Shown here in pieces: positions 10,674 to 21,302 of a stretch of 64,000 nt of DNA. Below the pieces are notes generated by a model that saw only the letters and a program-made list of their open reading frames with translations, searched no databases and was not told where the DNA came from. Position 1 is the first letter of the stretch. Each line of letters begins with the position of its first letter. The stretch lies in assembly GCA_024449915.1 (NCBI GenBank), contig JAMZAV010001856.1, forward strand, positions 217,009-281,008, read 5' to 3'. This stretch comes from Sweltsa coloradensis. Its lineage: Eukaryota; Arthropoda; Insecta; Plecoptera; Chloroperlidae. The translations under genes and the position numbers were made by a program.

Positions 10674-10852
10674 TGTTGGCTCCAGCGTTAAGCGCGCGAC
10701 TCTGATTCGCGAGGTCCCGGTTTCAAATCCCGTCGAGGCCGGCAATCCTGACTGATGTTTTTTTTTCGAGGTTTTCCTCAGTCGTTAATGCGAAAGCAAG
10801 GGATTGAGTCCTCTTAATCAGCCCTTGGACATCCCTTCACAATTGTCATATC
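10674..10852 (+). mobile_element. tRNA-derived SINE
   Basis: GGCTCCAGCGTTAAGCGCG resembles a tRNA A-box region and GGTTTCAAATCCCG a B box, about 50 bp apart. The body GGCAATCCTGACTGA...TTCCTCAGTC follows. A second copy is at 17,545-17,680. The body resembles SINEs common in arthropods and other invertebrates. Confidence 0.7.
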
Positions 10853-10861
10853 TGCAACATA

Positions 10862-11402
10862 CAGTGGCGGATCTAGGACATAAACATGGGGGGGGGCGAT
10901 TCGCGTGTGCATGTACAGTCGTGGGAAAGGGACTAAGCACGGACGCACGGGGATATGGGGGGAAGAGACCCCATTAATAGCGGCGCAGGCGAAAACTTTG
11001 AAAATCAGGTTTTTAGAGTGAATTTGGTTCTTTTAGAAAAAAAAAAGTGGTGGGCGGAATACAATACCGAAACAATGTAAGTTTGTTTGTGTGCGTTAAT
11101 TGTTTTGTCGTCATGTCGAGCTTACAATTTACAGCATTGGCCTACATTGCAACGGCACCGATCGTGCACAATCACACCCGATCCAACTTCACTCCACAGT
11201 CTACACACAACTTCACTTCCTCCCCCACCGCCCTACGTGATTATCATACTTTCTAAGGTGTCCGTTTATAATACTATTGTAATATATGGTGTTCGCTACG
11301 CTGTTTGCACAAAACAATAATTAGATTATATTAATTTTTGAATTTTTAATGAATCATGGGGGGCGATCGCCCCACCGCTTCCCCCCTCTGTATCCGCCGC
11401 TG
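10862..11402. mobile_element. hAT-like non-autonomous element, 8 bp duplication
   Basis: The ends CAGTGGCGGATCTAGG and CAGCGGCGGATACAGAGG (reverse complement) are inverted. GCAACATA flanks the element at 10,854-10,861 and 11,403-11,410. Length is 541 bp. TIRs beginning CAGNGGCGGA with 8 bp duplications are typical of hAT elements. No transposase frame is seen. Confidence 0.88.
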
Positions 11403-11819
11403 GCAACATACCTAGTAAGACACCTGAAGAGGGGCAGCAGGCTTACCACAAAAATTATTTAATTATGTTAAAAAGGGGTCAAATTACAGTCTCCAAATAA
11501 CCTTGAAGCGTAATATGCCACTCTGTCTCATAGCGGCGTGGCTGAGCATTTCCTGTCACCAACACAACACACTACTCCGCGCACTGCTTATATTAGGCCT
11601 TACTTTGAAACAATGAGAGTTTGTTCCATGTTTTTTTACATAGCACATTAGCGTAGGGCTTACAGTATCATAAGCCTAAGACGTAAGTGATTACATACCT
11701 TCTATCACGTGGACGTGGTGCAAGTATATCACATAACTAGCTGTTTTTTATAACAAGATCCACTGTCAGCAATGAACACTTCCATAAATAAAAACACTGC
11801 TAATCGCAATGATTATTTA
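11403..11819. other. No gene seen
   Basis: Mixed-composition sequence without a supported frame or a repeat I recognise. Confidence 0.5.
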
Positions 11820-11824
11820 CGACT

Positions 11825-11950
11825 GAGTATAGAGTGGATCGCGGAGGGAGGCTAGGCGACCAAGGCCGAGAGCCAATCAGCGCCGCGGGTTGATGCTGGC
11901 GGCATCCGCAGGGGATTAGCGCGACAGAAATCTAGTTGCGCATTGTCTCA
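11825..11950. promoter_or_regulatory. GC-rich CCAAT-box island (candidate promoter)
   Basis: A GC-rich patch stands out in AT-rich surroundings. It contains GAGCCAATCAGCGCCGCGGG, a strong CCAAT match, and several CpGs. I find no first exon on either side, so this is a weak candidate only. Confidence 0.25.
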
Positions 11951-13100
11951 GTAAACAATTAAAAACCGTCGATTGGTATGTTGAAACTGGGCCCGATTTG
12001 GCGAGCGTGTTCTACATAGACATAGACAGATTTTGGTAAAATATTACTATCTTAAATCTTTTCAATCAGGAGATATATTGATGTACAAATTTGAGTACAA
12101 AAATTACGCAACAAAAATTGAGATAAAAGTGGCACTAAAGCCCTAGAAAACTACACGTAGGCCAAAAGAGGTAACATTTTATTAAACCTAGATATCTATT
12201 ACGATTTGTGAATTTTTTCAAATTTTTCGCATGTTTATTTTACGAGAAATTTGGGAATATTTTAATAAGGGGGTACCAGATTTGGGTTTTTTGGGTACCC
12301 TTTTGGTACTTCTACTCAAAGTAGACTTGCCAACATTGATAGTAGATGAAGAAGTATTGCCTTAAGATAAAAAACCATGTTGGCAGCTTCTACCCCAAAA
12401 ATGTTGAAACGATTGACTTCTAGAAGGCTTTTGGATATAATTGCCCTCTCTAGGGTTTTGGCACTGGGGGCTTTGAGCTAGTTTCGAATCAGCCCTACTA
12501 TACAATAATGTTTGTCACATTGAAAAAAAATCTTGCATTATACCATTAAATTCCGTATGTGAGTGGATGCGCAGAAGAACTACCGTTTGTGATGATTTGT
12601 GATCTCGTGGGTGCTTTGGCCCCCCTGCACCCACGGAGCTGGCGCCTATGAACACCTTAGTGCGCGCATTTGAGTTAGGCCATGCAAGCTCAGCAAATTT
12701 TAGTCCAATGGCCACTTAAAAATGGTAGTTATAACCTGTTCAAAAGATCTCTCAAACGCATATTTTCCCGGTTTCTTGTTTTTGATCACACACATTACTC
12801 TCGCTGTTTGGGACAATGCTTTTAAAAAGACCTAGAAGAACTCTCAAACACAGCTGCATAGAAGTAAAAAATTGCTTTAAACAGAAAATCTTAAATACCT
12901 ATATTTTTTTACAAAATACCTAAAAATTAGTCGATTTGTGATAATAGCAGTAGTGAATTTGAAAATTGTACATATCATTATATTTTGAGCTAAAATTCGT
13001 GTTTTTGGGCTCAAATTCATATGACTTGACACCAAACATGATTTATTCGTGTTTTGAGCAAAATTTTGTGTTCAAAGGTCATTTCCAAAATCGCACCCAT
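11951..13100. other. No gene seen
   Basis: AT-rich sequence. A GC-rich stretch at about 12,617-12,652 (ending GGAGCTGGCGCCTATG) looks like one end of a DNA transposon, but I could not find a matching end. Confidence 0.45.
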
Positions 13101-13700
13101 CTTGGTTTCCCGAAGGGAATTTTAAATGCCGCCACATTTTAAAAAATTTTTGGGTACCAGCTTCAACTGAACCAAGTGCCAAACCGCGTTAAAAAGAGCA
13201 GCATTTATCGGGCACAATAATCCATTAACCACCTTTTGAGCACCTCTGGTTGCCGCAGCAATGACTGGTCAAAAAGTAAAAAAATGAATGTCGGTTTTAA
13301 ATTAAACATTTAAATCATAATTATTTTTTTGTAAGAAGCATTTACAGGGGGAGGTAAGAAGTTTCTATGTCGGACCCAATCTATGAAGATTTTCATGAAA
13401 ATACTACTAATACATGTTAAACCCTTCTAGAATTTCACCCGGATTTTTATTTTGACATTATTTTCGTATTTCGAGTCGGAAATATACGAAAACGATACCA
13501 AACATGATTTGTTAGACACGTCAAAAGAGATTTTGTATCTGAGAACATCGTTTTGAAAAATGGCCGCCATTTTGAATTCTAAGGGAAATTTCGAGTGCCT
13601 CTTCATCTTTAAAAAATTACTTTTGTTCCCACCTACAACTGTGCAAAGCGGCAAACCGTGTTCAAAAAGTGCAGTATTATTTTTTTGTACCGCTACCACT
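13101..13700. repeat. Diverged direct duplication
   Basis: About 13,140-13,205 and 13,612-13,680 share TTTAAAAAATT, then CAACTG and GCCAAACCG / GGCAAACCG. The upstream parts also share a CCAAACATGATTT motif. The repeat is old; I do not recognise the family. Confidence 0.4.
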
Positions 13701-13702
13701 AT

Positions 13703-13860
13703 GAGAGAAGTATGCTGAGACAGGTGTGTTTCCGTGGCAGAACGGCGAAACATGTTAGTGGGTACTTAATTCGGAATTTGTCAGACATTTTGATAACAAA
13801 CCGATGGCCATCCTGCCAACAACACTGAGATGTAATCTTTTGTTTGTTTTTAATAATTGT
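13703..13860 (+). mobile_element. LINE-A internal fragment
   Basis: CAGGTGTGTTTCC, GCAGAACGGCGAAAC and TTTGATAACAAACCGATGGC match LINE-A between the RT and RNase H domains (22,370-22,560), with an internal deletion. It is truncated at both ends and abuts a GAC-SINE 3' half. Confidence 0.75.
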
Positions 13861-13884
13861 GCAGGGCCTATAAAACAAATTTCA

Positions 13885-14065
13885 AAAACAAGAGTAATGA
13901 CAAATACGATGATGACTACGACATGAGAAACACCTGTATTTCCTCCCACTATACCCGTGACTAGTTTTGACTAGTTTTGACCATGGGACTTTCCTACCCA
14001 TATCCCCTAGGCTAGTGTGGCGCATTTTTACCGTTCAATTTACGCGCCATTTAATGAAATAAAGT
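13885..14065 (+). mobile_element. GAC-SINE, 3' half
   Basis: The GAC-rich block, a duplicated GACTAGTTTT, CATATCCCCTAGGCTAG and a degenerate 3' hairpin are present. Confidence 0.75.
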
Positions 14066-14192
14066 AAAACCGTTTTCATGCGTTTTGAGAATTTCAAATA
14101 AACTTTAAAAAAATGTAAAACATAACAACTCAAATGTATTTAGGCCCTACTTACAATATTACAGGCGGTGCAATATGTTATGTGTGCAATAT

Positions 14193-14547
14193 GTGGGCCC
14201 GGGGTAGAATTGGCCCTGAGCATGGCTCTGCTAATCGTAAAAGGCGATTCAAGAGAAAAAGTCCACCTCGCAAACATCAGCTAGTAAGATGGGAGTATAT
14301 TATACGCCTCGAAACTATGGGCGAGCTCTGGCAATCGTCGTCCGCACCCTTCCCTCTCCGACCTCTCCGACGACGATGACAATGACAATGACACAACGAA
14401 CGATGACAAAGACGATGACGACCGTGACGTGAGAACCCCCCATTCCTATCCCTTTCCCGGAACTGCTTCTGACCAGCATGGATCCCTTCTCCCCATATCC
14501 CCTTGGCTAGAGTGCTGCATTATAACCTAACGGTTAACGCGTCTAAA
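14193..14547 (+). mobile_element. GAC-SINE
   Basis: A near-complete copy is preceded at once by a bit of LINE-A tail (ACAGGCGGTGCAATATG, 14,160-14,176). It ends CCTAACGGTTAACGCG. Confidence 0.88.
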
Positions 14548-14612
14548 ACTTGGGTAGAGAGGTGCCTATGGCCTAACGGTTGACGCGACCTCAATTCAAA
14601 TAGACAAAAACA
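14548..14612 (+). mobile_element. GAC-SINE 3' end only
   Basis: TAGAGAGGTGCC...GGCCTAACGGTTGACGCG plus an A-rich tail follow the previous copy head to tail. This repeats the pattern of extra SINE ends stacked behind a full copy. Confidence 0.65.
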
Positions 14613-14900
14613 AATAAATTTAAATGTGAAAATATGTGGAACTTTGTTAAAATTCAGTAAATTAATATAAAATAAAGGTTAACCATGAAGGTGACAAATC
14701 TACGGGTAATAGAAAGTCTTTGTCTATCTACATAGAAAAGGTGCGTTAGCCAAGTAAAGGGGGATGGAACATGGAGTGGAAACATTGAGATGCCATTGAT
14801 GATATTGATAACCATAGATCATATTAAAAGAATGTAAGAAATGCCTTGCGCTAACAAAACGATATTTTCCAATCACATGAAGCTATTTTATATCATAATA
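14613..14900. other. No gene seen
   Basis: AT-rich. The last part (ATGCCTTGCGCTAAC, CAATCACATGAAG) looks like decayed LINE-A 3' coding sequence. Confidence 0.4.
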
Positions 14901-15161
14901 CTAGGGAAACGCCAAAGTCGTTGTTAGACGAGTGAGTGAGCCTTGTGTTGAGTACCCGGTAACATTCCTTTTCTACCCCCTACCTGAGGCCCCCCTAGCC
15001 TATCATAGGCTACAGTAGAGCATTATGGCCTAAACTATGACCTAAACTTAAATACCCTATTATTTATACGAATATTATAATCAAACTTAAATGCAAATGT
15101 TCCCGCGTACTCAACACACGACTTTCTAACTCGTCTAACAACGACTTTGTCGTTTCCCTAG
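14901..15161. mobile_element. CTAG MITE with an internal insertion
   Basis: It begins CTAGGGAAACGCCAAAGTCG and ends with the near-exact reverse complement (CGACTTTGTCGTTTCCCTAG). The arms extend through GACGAGTGAGTGAGCC and GAGTACCCGG. The loop has been enlarged by a GAC-SINE-like end (GAGCATTATGGCCTAA). It is the same family as 39,193-39,370 and 40,511-42,432. Confidence 0.85.
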
Positions 15162-15228
15162 TCGAGTTGGCTAAAGCGCCCTTATAGCCGAAATGTGGGA
15201 GACGTGGGTTCAATGGTCGGGAAAGATT
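15162..15228 (+). other. tRNA-like sequence
   Basis: GTCGAGTTGGCTAAAGCGCC looks like a tRNA D-arm/A box and GTGGGTTCAATGG like a degenerate B box, 33 bp later. I cannot draw a full cloverleaf. It is more likely a SINE head or pseudogene than a working tRNA. Confidence 0.35.
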
Positions 15229-15660
15229 TTGTAATTCCTGGATTGTATTTTTAAAATTATTTAACATGTTTTGAAATGTATATAACGCAGTGTAGTCCAT
15301 CATCTGTGGCAATACTATGGAAAACAAAGCCAGTACGAAATACGTGAAAATATTGCAAGGTTTACTCAATCTACGAGCGGAAATTGGTGGTACCTTGACG
15401 TCCAACATTCGATTAACCTTGGACACGGCATATTTTCACAGCCAGGTAAATAACAAACAAAAAATATTATTTCAAAATGAAAACCATTGTCGTTAAAATA
15501 ATTCCTATACATTTCAACGTATTTTTCAGTTTTTTATTTCTTGCAGGTTTAAATCGCAACAGATTGTGCTCATTTTGTAAGCAGTTCTCAGTTACCTGGT
15601 CACGGATGTCTGTTTAAAATTTCAGCTGAGTCTATTTGGCCGTTCGGCCGTATGGGACCG
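15229..15660. other. No supported gene
   Basis: A minus-strand frame here has one hydrophobic stretch (IFTYFVLALFSIVLP) but runs into the MITE and has no convincing splice sites. I leave it unannotated. Confidence 0.4.
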
Positions 15661-15664
15661 GACA

Positions 15665-15711
15665 GACATTTAACATTTAACATTTAACATTTAACATTTA
15701 ACATTTAACAT
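15665..15711. repeat. 7 bp microsatellite (CATTTAA)n
   Basis: About six and a half copies of CATTTAA. Confidence 0.95.
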
Positions 15712-15784
15712 ACAGAATTAATCACGACCAAGGCCCGATCGAGTAGTGTTGTAGACTACGTTCGCTGCGCTCACTCGTCTAATG

Positions 15785-16036
15785 AAACGGCAACACACCA
15801 TTTTAATTACTCATTCGAAAAAATTTGTTTCACCAAATTTTGTTCAATCCCAAATATTTTTTGTTTTAAAATAAATTATTTCTTTTGTTATTACATTATC
15901 ATCTTTGATCATTTTATTTTCGTTTATTAACCTTGAAGGCAATAAAGATCAAACACATCTAACTCAATGTATTAGCTTCCAATATCACAGGTAGCGCAAG
16001 ATGACCTAACCGGTTGAGACGCCATAGTTTCTCATG
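15785..16036 (+). mobile_element. LINE-A 3' UTR and tail, diverged
   Basis: The AT-rich UTR, the AATATCACAGG motif and GCGCAAGATGACCTAACCGG then GAGACGCC lead into a degenerate (GTA/GTT)n end. Confidence 0.75.
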
Positions 16037-16039
16037 TAG

Positions 16040-16430
16040 TTGTAGTTCGTTATAGTTTTAGTCACTAGCGTCTCTGCTTCCAATGCAGAAGATTCAGGGC
16101 TCGATTCCCGCTAAAGTCAGAAGTTTTTTAACTTCTGATTTGGACTCAAGTCCATCAGTTCCTGTCTTAGGAATTTGTAAACGTTGACTTGGAAGCCGTC
16201 CTAGCAACGAGGCACATAATAAATTTAAATTTGTTCCGATTCGGCCTTGTTGATTCTGGCGTTGATCTGCGGGTGTTCGCACTGTCCATACCACTCATTG
16301 CTTTATTTCCTATTATAAAAGAAACTATCTTTGGTTGGTCATCGCTCAATCGTCGATTGCGTCGGGGCCTACAGGGTTGGCTTGGTCGCTTTCATTTGCT
16401 CTCACACCCAACATAAATTTGCCTTTTTTT
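16040..16430 (+). mobile_element. tRNA-like SINE candidate
   Basis: TCTGC-TTCCAAT-GCAGA gives an anticodon-like stem-loop and GGGCTCGATTCCCGC a good B box. The body (CAGAAGTTTTTTAACTTCTG hairpin onward) ends in a T/A-rich tail. Only one copy is seen in this window, so the boundaries are uncertain. Confidence 0.45.
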
Positions 16431-16489
16431 AATTTTTTTTATTTAAGTGATTTTTTGAGTAAATAAAGGCCTCTCCACTACACATCCCT

Positions 16490-16534
16490 AAGTAGAGTGG
16501 CGCATTATGTCCTACTGGTTGACGCCGTACAAGC
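16490..16534 (+). mobile_element. GAC-SINE 3' hairpin fragment
   Basis: TAGAGTGGCGCATTATG, then CCTACTGGTTGACGCC. Only the last ~45 bp of the element remain. Confidence 0.6.
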
Positions 16535-17200
16535 GCAAGTCCTGCCGGAAGCTCTTCCGTGATTCCTTTTTTACAGGGGGCCCTTGTACAGCTAGAAGGC
16601 AGATTTTGCGCAGGCATGTCGGTCCTTCCAGCAGAACTTAAAGTCTGTGCGGAAGGACAGAGACAAGATGGAACATTATCTATTGAATGTTTGAGTTTTT
16701 GAATAAAGCGTACTGCTAGCAGGACGCGAACCTTCCGGAAGACAAGCATCAATATATTAAAAGAATGTTATTTTTAAATCAAATGTTTATTTTATTTTTA
16801 TCCTATTAATAAATGTAAATTATGATTTTCGGCTGCTATCATGAATGGATCATTTAGAAATTTGGGTTTTTTTTTTTTTTTTTTTTTGGTACAAGATTAA
16901 ATTGTAAATTTAAATCCTTACAAATATTGATTTATTTCAAAAGTGTTTTCATTTGCAAACAATATCAGACGATTATTGCACATTTTCGTAACTTCACGTT
17001 TATATAATTAAATAGCTATAGTCTTTTTAACAATTTCAAATTGCTTCTTTTTAATGAATTAAACTGGAATGCCATGCTTAATGAGGTGAGTAAAGCTGTT
17101 CTTACCAGTTATAGGAGCACACATAACAGCAAGCTCTCCACACGAAGAGCACCTGTAGTAATATATAACAATCAATTCGTTTCATTTATAATTACCCACT
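16535..17200. other. No gene seen; poly-T tract
   Basis: 16,535-16,760 is richer in GC and contains CCGGAAG/CTTCCG inverted motifs but no named feature. A pure T run lies at about 16,867-16,887. The rest is AT-rich. Confidence 0.5.
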
Positions 17201-17202
17201 TC

Positions 17203-17350
17203 TAAGTTTGGGGTAGAATTGGCCCAGAGTATGGCTCTGCTAATCGTACAAGGCGATTCAAGAGAAAAAGTCCACCTCGCAAACATCAGCTATTCAAATA
17301 ATCAAAAAACATTATAACCATTCGGTTGACGCGCCCTTAATAAAAAACAA
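17203..17350 (+). mobile_element. GAC-SINE, internally deleted
   Basis: The head runs to CAAACATCAGCTA and then jumps to the 3' end (CATTATAACCATTCGGTTGACG). The whole GAC-rich centre is missing. Confidence 0.85.
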
Positions 17351-17439
17351 GCAACAGAAATTATTTTTCCATTTGAATAACTAATTTTTCATTAGCTAGT
17401 AGGGTTCCATCATATTTCATTTGTTTGATTTTTTGATCT

Positions 17440-17543
17440 AAGAAATGTAAATCGGAATAGAACAAAACAATCTCTTTTAACTTTCAACATCCAAGGCAGC
17501 GCAATCTGACCCTCACGGTAGAAGCGCCTTAGCTTCTCATGTC
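17440..17543 (+). mobile_element. LINE-A tail, diverged
   Basis: AACAATCTCTTTTAACTTTCAACATCC-type UTR is followed by GGCAGCGCAATCTGACC and GAAGCGCC. The terminal (GTC)n is lost. Confidence 0.65.
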
Positions 17544-17544
17544 A

Positions 17545-17680
17545 ATTAGAAGGTTTGTGTTGCTCAATGTTAAGCGCGACTCTGATCCGGGAGGTCCCGC
17601 TTCAAAACCCGTCGAGACCGGCAATCCTGACTGAAGTTTGTTCAGAGCATTTCCTCAGTCTTGCATTTCCCTACCCCTAC
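17545..17680 (+). mobile_element. tRNA-derived SINE, second copy
   Basis: GTTGCTCAATGTTAAGCGCG (A-box region) and GCTTCAAAACCCG (degenerate B box) lead to GGCAATCCTGACTGA...TTCCTCAGTC. It is homologous to 10,674-10,852. Confidence 0.7.
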
Positions 17681-17879
17681 CAATTCTCGTACATGGCATA
17701 TTAAAAATTTTGGTCCCGTTTGGCAATAAGCAATTTTTAAATATCGACCAAAAATTGCAATTTTGTATCGTCATTGATGGCTTGCACAAAAAAAAACACT
17801 TAAGAGGGGGATGAATTGCACCCTAGGCAGGCTTCTCAAGAAAAAGATAATAAGTATTGGTTTATGGACATCACGGAAA

Positions 17880-18206
17880 ACGGTTAGTTCCATCTCGCAA
17901 ACATCAGCTTTATAGAAAGTATAGAGGAGTATAGGTATACTTCTCTGAAACAAGATACGAGCTCTGGCAATCGTCATAAGGGAACTTGCCCCCTTTTCTT
18001 GACGACATCCTCGAAGACGACATCGACAAACATGAAAACAATCGATGATGAAGACGATGACGAAAGCGACTTGAGAATCCCCAATTCCTCCCCATACCCG
18101 TGGCTGGTTCTGACCATCATGGGCCCTCCTCATCTCCATATCCCCTAGGCTAAAGAGGGGGATTATGACCTAACTGATGACGCATCCTTAATCCAAATAT
18201 ACCAAA
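17880..18206 (+). mobile_element. GAC-SINE, head truncated
   Basis: It starts near CATCTCGCAAACATCAGC and continues through the GAC-rich block to CCTTAATCCAAATATACC. A LINE-A tail follows on the same strand. Confidence 0.82.
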
Positions 18207-18279
18207 ATCTCCCAATTCACAATCATATGAACAAATATTGTAGCATATGAAAAGGCAAACAACATACTAAATATCTGGT

Positions 18280-18495
18280 TCTCTGTAATTTGTGTTACCA
18301 ATTTAATTCAATAGAAAAAAGGATTTTTTAAATAAATAATTTTCCTTGTCTCTATCATATTGTTTTCGTTTATAAAACAATATAAACATCAAATTAATAA
18401 AACTCAATTTATCAACTTTCAATATCACAAGCGCCCTCGTTTATCACGTCGTCATTCTGAGTTCCCTCGTTTATCACGTCGTCATTCTGAGTTCT
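18280..18495 (+). mobile_element. LINE-A tail with a duplicated end
   Basis: After TTTCAATATCACAAG the hairpin loop is deleted (only GCGCCCT remains). Then a ~31 bp unit (CCTCGTTTATCACGTCGTC + ATTCTGAGTT) occurs twice in tandem. Confidence 0.7.
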
Positions 18496-18545
18496 GAGTG
18501 TTGTTGTGAACTTCATAAAGCAGGGATTACTCAGTTCCCCTTGAC

Positions 18546-18929
18546 CCCGTCTGGGCCCGGGGTAGAATTGGCCCAGAGCATGGCTCTGCTAATCGTAAAA
18601 GGCGATTCAAGAGAAAAAGTCCACCTCGCGAACATCAGCTAGAAAGAGCGGAATAACTTACTCCCCGAAACTAGAGGCGAGCTCTGGAAATCGTCTCGGG
18701 GAACCCTTCCCCCCTTCCCCTTGACGATCCCACGGCGCGATGACAATGACAGAACGAACGATGCAAAGACGTGAACCGCGACGTGAAAAACCCCCTTTTC
18801 CCCCCTTCCCCCTGGCTGGTTCGACCAGCTGGGCCCCCCTCCTCTCCCCCCCCCCCCCTTAGGCTAGAGTGGTGCATTATGAACTAACGGTTGACGCGTC
18901 CTTAATCCAAATTAACAAAAAAAAAACTT
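18546..18929 (+). mobile_element. GAC-SINE, near full length
   Basis: It runs from CCGTCTGGGCCCGGGGTAG to CCTTAATCCAAATTAAC plus an A run. Several one-base losses and a long C run suggest lower base quality here. Confidence 0.88.
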
Positions 18930-19055
18930 GTGCTTTGTGTGATCCCCCTTCTGTAAACGTCACTGCACAAAGTGGTGGGTTTTTCTTTTATTTTGTCTTC
19001 TTGTAATGCTTTAACGAACCAATTATAAAGTGTGTAATAGTAGGCCTACAAGTAA

Positions 19056-19127
19056 AAAAACGCGATCGATGATAAATACGAAAACCACCACGACGTAAGA
19101 ACCTTCTATCCTCCCCATATCCCCTAG
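19056..19127 (+). mobile_element. GAC-SINE fragment split by a Foldback-like element
   Basis: CGACGTAAGAACC...CCATATCCCCTAG ends exactly where the inverted-repeat element begins. The SINE sequence GGCTATTCTGGCACATTA resumes at 24,781. Confidence 0.7.
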
Positions 19128-20169
19128 TAGACCAGAACCCAGGTAGGGAAACCCTCCCCCCCCCATTGCGGAGAAATGGAGACACATATATTATGTTAGG
19201 GTGGTTATTTTGGAGTAAAATCCACTTGTTGGCCAGTTGGCCATGGTGGGTGCGGGGTACAGGGTGCCCAAAGGGCAATTAAGTGTTTTGAACTGTTTTT
19301 ATTTTTTTAGGCCAAAAACCGTTGACAAAATCTATTTTTGACTTTTCATTCGTGAAAGGGAAATAAAAATAAATTTTTTTCCATATTTTTTTTTTTCTTT
19401 TTAGTACCGGAAATAACTTTTTAAATTTTAAAAATCAAGTCAAAAGGGCCCCCAAATAGACCGTTTTGGTTAAAACTGAATTTATGAAAGGGTGATATTT
19501 GTGAGAAAAAATCTACTTTTTTGGCCCAGTTGGCCAGTGGTGGATGCGGCGAACAGGGCCGTCCAAAAAGAAAATTTTTGGGGATGTTTTTTTAACTTTT
19601 TTTATTTGTTACCAAATCTTTGGACAAAATCTTTTTTGGGTTTTAATTCGGTAAGAATTTGAAAATATAAAGTAATCATATTTTTTTTTTTCTTATGCCC
19701 CCGGGAAATAACAATTTTGAGTTTTCCAAAAAACAAAGCAAAATGGCCCCCAAATTTGCCTTTTTGGTTAAAACTGATAAAATTTATTAGGGGAAATATT
19801 TGTAAGTAAAAAATCCATTGTGGAGTTGGCCAGTGGGGGATGCGGCTACAGGGGGTACAAAAAAGAAATTTTTTGGGGATGATTTTAAAACTGTTTTTTT
19901 TTGTTTATGCCAAACGTTTTAAACAAATCTATTTTGAGCTTTAGATTCGTGTGAGGTTTTAATAAAGAATTTTAAACATATTCTTTTTTCCGATTCCCCC
20001 GGAAAAAAAATTTTTGATTTTTCCAAAATCAAAAAAAAAAACCCCAAAAATTCCCCCGTCGTGTAAAGAATGTTAAATACATTAAAATCTATAGGCTACA
20101 TTTTACTTTCTTGCGTGTCCCGGGAATAAAATGTTTGTCTTTTTTTTCCGAAAAAAAAGTAAAATGACC

Positions 20170-20830
20170 AAGTTACCTACTTTGACATTAAAAGTACTAG
20201 TAATATAATGTGATATTATATTTAGAACTATGGGGATGTGTTTGATGATCATGTAATCAGTAGTCTGGCATCTTGTCTTTTATCTTCACTCTCAAAAAGT
20301 CTCTGCCCCTTTCAATCCGAGTCGTCGGGATATTTCCACATCGGATGCATTGTCTTGTGTTTTGAAATATTAACTTACCATTGGGAGCACGTTGCCTCGG
20401 TCCACGCGTAGAAAGTCCACCGGGGGTTCCGACCAGCCTGACTTAGGGGGTTTAGGATGGGGGGGGCACTGCGTCGTTGCTTTACCCATATCATTTCTGA
20501 TAATTTTCACGCAGGGGTATGCAACCCTAAATATTATGCATGGTGGTGAAACTAAGATCAGGGCCCCCTGTAGTTTATTTTGGTTTAAACGTGATTTTGA
20601 AATCCTTTTCGAAAAGAAAAGCGAGTTTCATTTATCAGCAGTCTGGTCTCCCCATACTTAAGGCACACAAACTTTTTAATTTGGTTCCCCGAGTTTCTTC
20701 AAAAGTAACCGAGGTGCCAAAGAAAGTGTGTTCTCGAATTCGGGGCGTTTTTTTTCCCAATGTTTAAAAGGGAAAAATTTTTTCCCCTTCAACAAAAAAA
20801 CTTGTGGGGTGCAACCCGTAAACGCGTGAA
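20170..20830. other. Unique core of the Foldback-like element
   Basis: The sequence between the arms matches nothing else in the window. On the minus strand a short open stretch (PKPPKSGWSEPPVDFLRVDR) ends at a good donor, CCAATG|GTAAGT (20,373-20,379), so an exon is possible. No acceptor or family is evident. Confidence 0.3.
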
Positions 20831-21302
20831 AAAGGCGTAAGACTTCAAATAATTTTTCCCCTCCTAAAAAATTACTTTTTTTTATTAAAAAATTTCTCTT
20901 TTGCTCCCAAAAACCAGATCAAAAGTACTTTTTTGGTTTTTCTTGCTGCGCGTATTTTTAATAAAATTGAAGACGTCAGTCAGGGAACAAAACCTATGCT
21001 AAAACTAGCGTGTATCGAGAACTGATGACAAAAGTGGAGCATCATTGATATCGGCTCTTTTGTGTAGATTGCACTTTCGATGGTCGATTTAGTCACAGTT
21101 TTTGTAAAATAAAATTTTGTAAATAAATATGCATAACATTCTTTTTTCAAATCATCACTCGAATCTAAAGCCTAAAAAGATTTGTACAACGACTTGCATT
21201 AAAAAAAAAAATTGTCAAAAATCATCTCCAAATTTTGCTTTTTGGACGCACCTGTACGCCGCATCCACCACTAACCAACTGGCCAACAAGTAGATTTATA
21301 TT

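Noticed and set aside
12617..12652. GC-rich end-like motif (GGAGCTGGCGCCTATG) as one end of a hAT element
   Set aside because: I could not find an inverted partner or an 8 bp duplication nearby.
15064..15426. 120-codon minus-strand frame with one hydrophobic segment
   Set aside because: Its 3' half is the CTAG MITE and tRNA-like sequence, and no convincing splice sites or family are visible.
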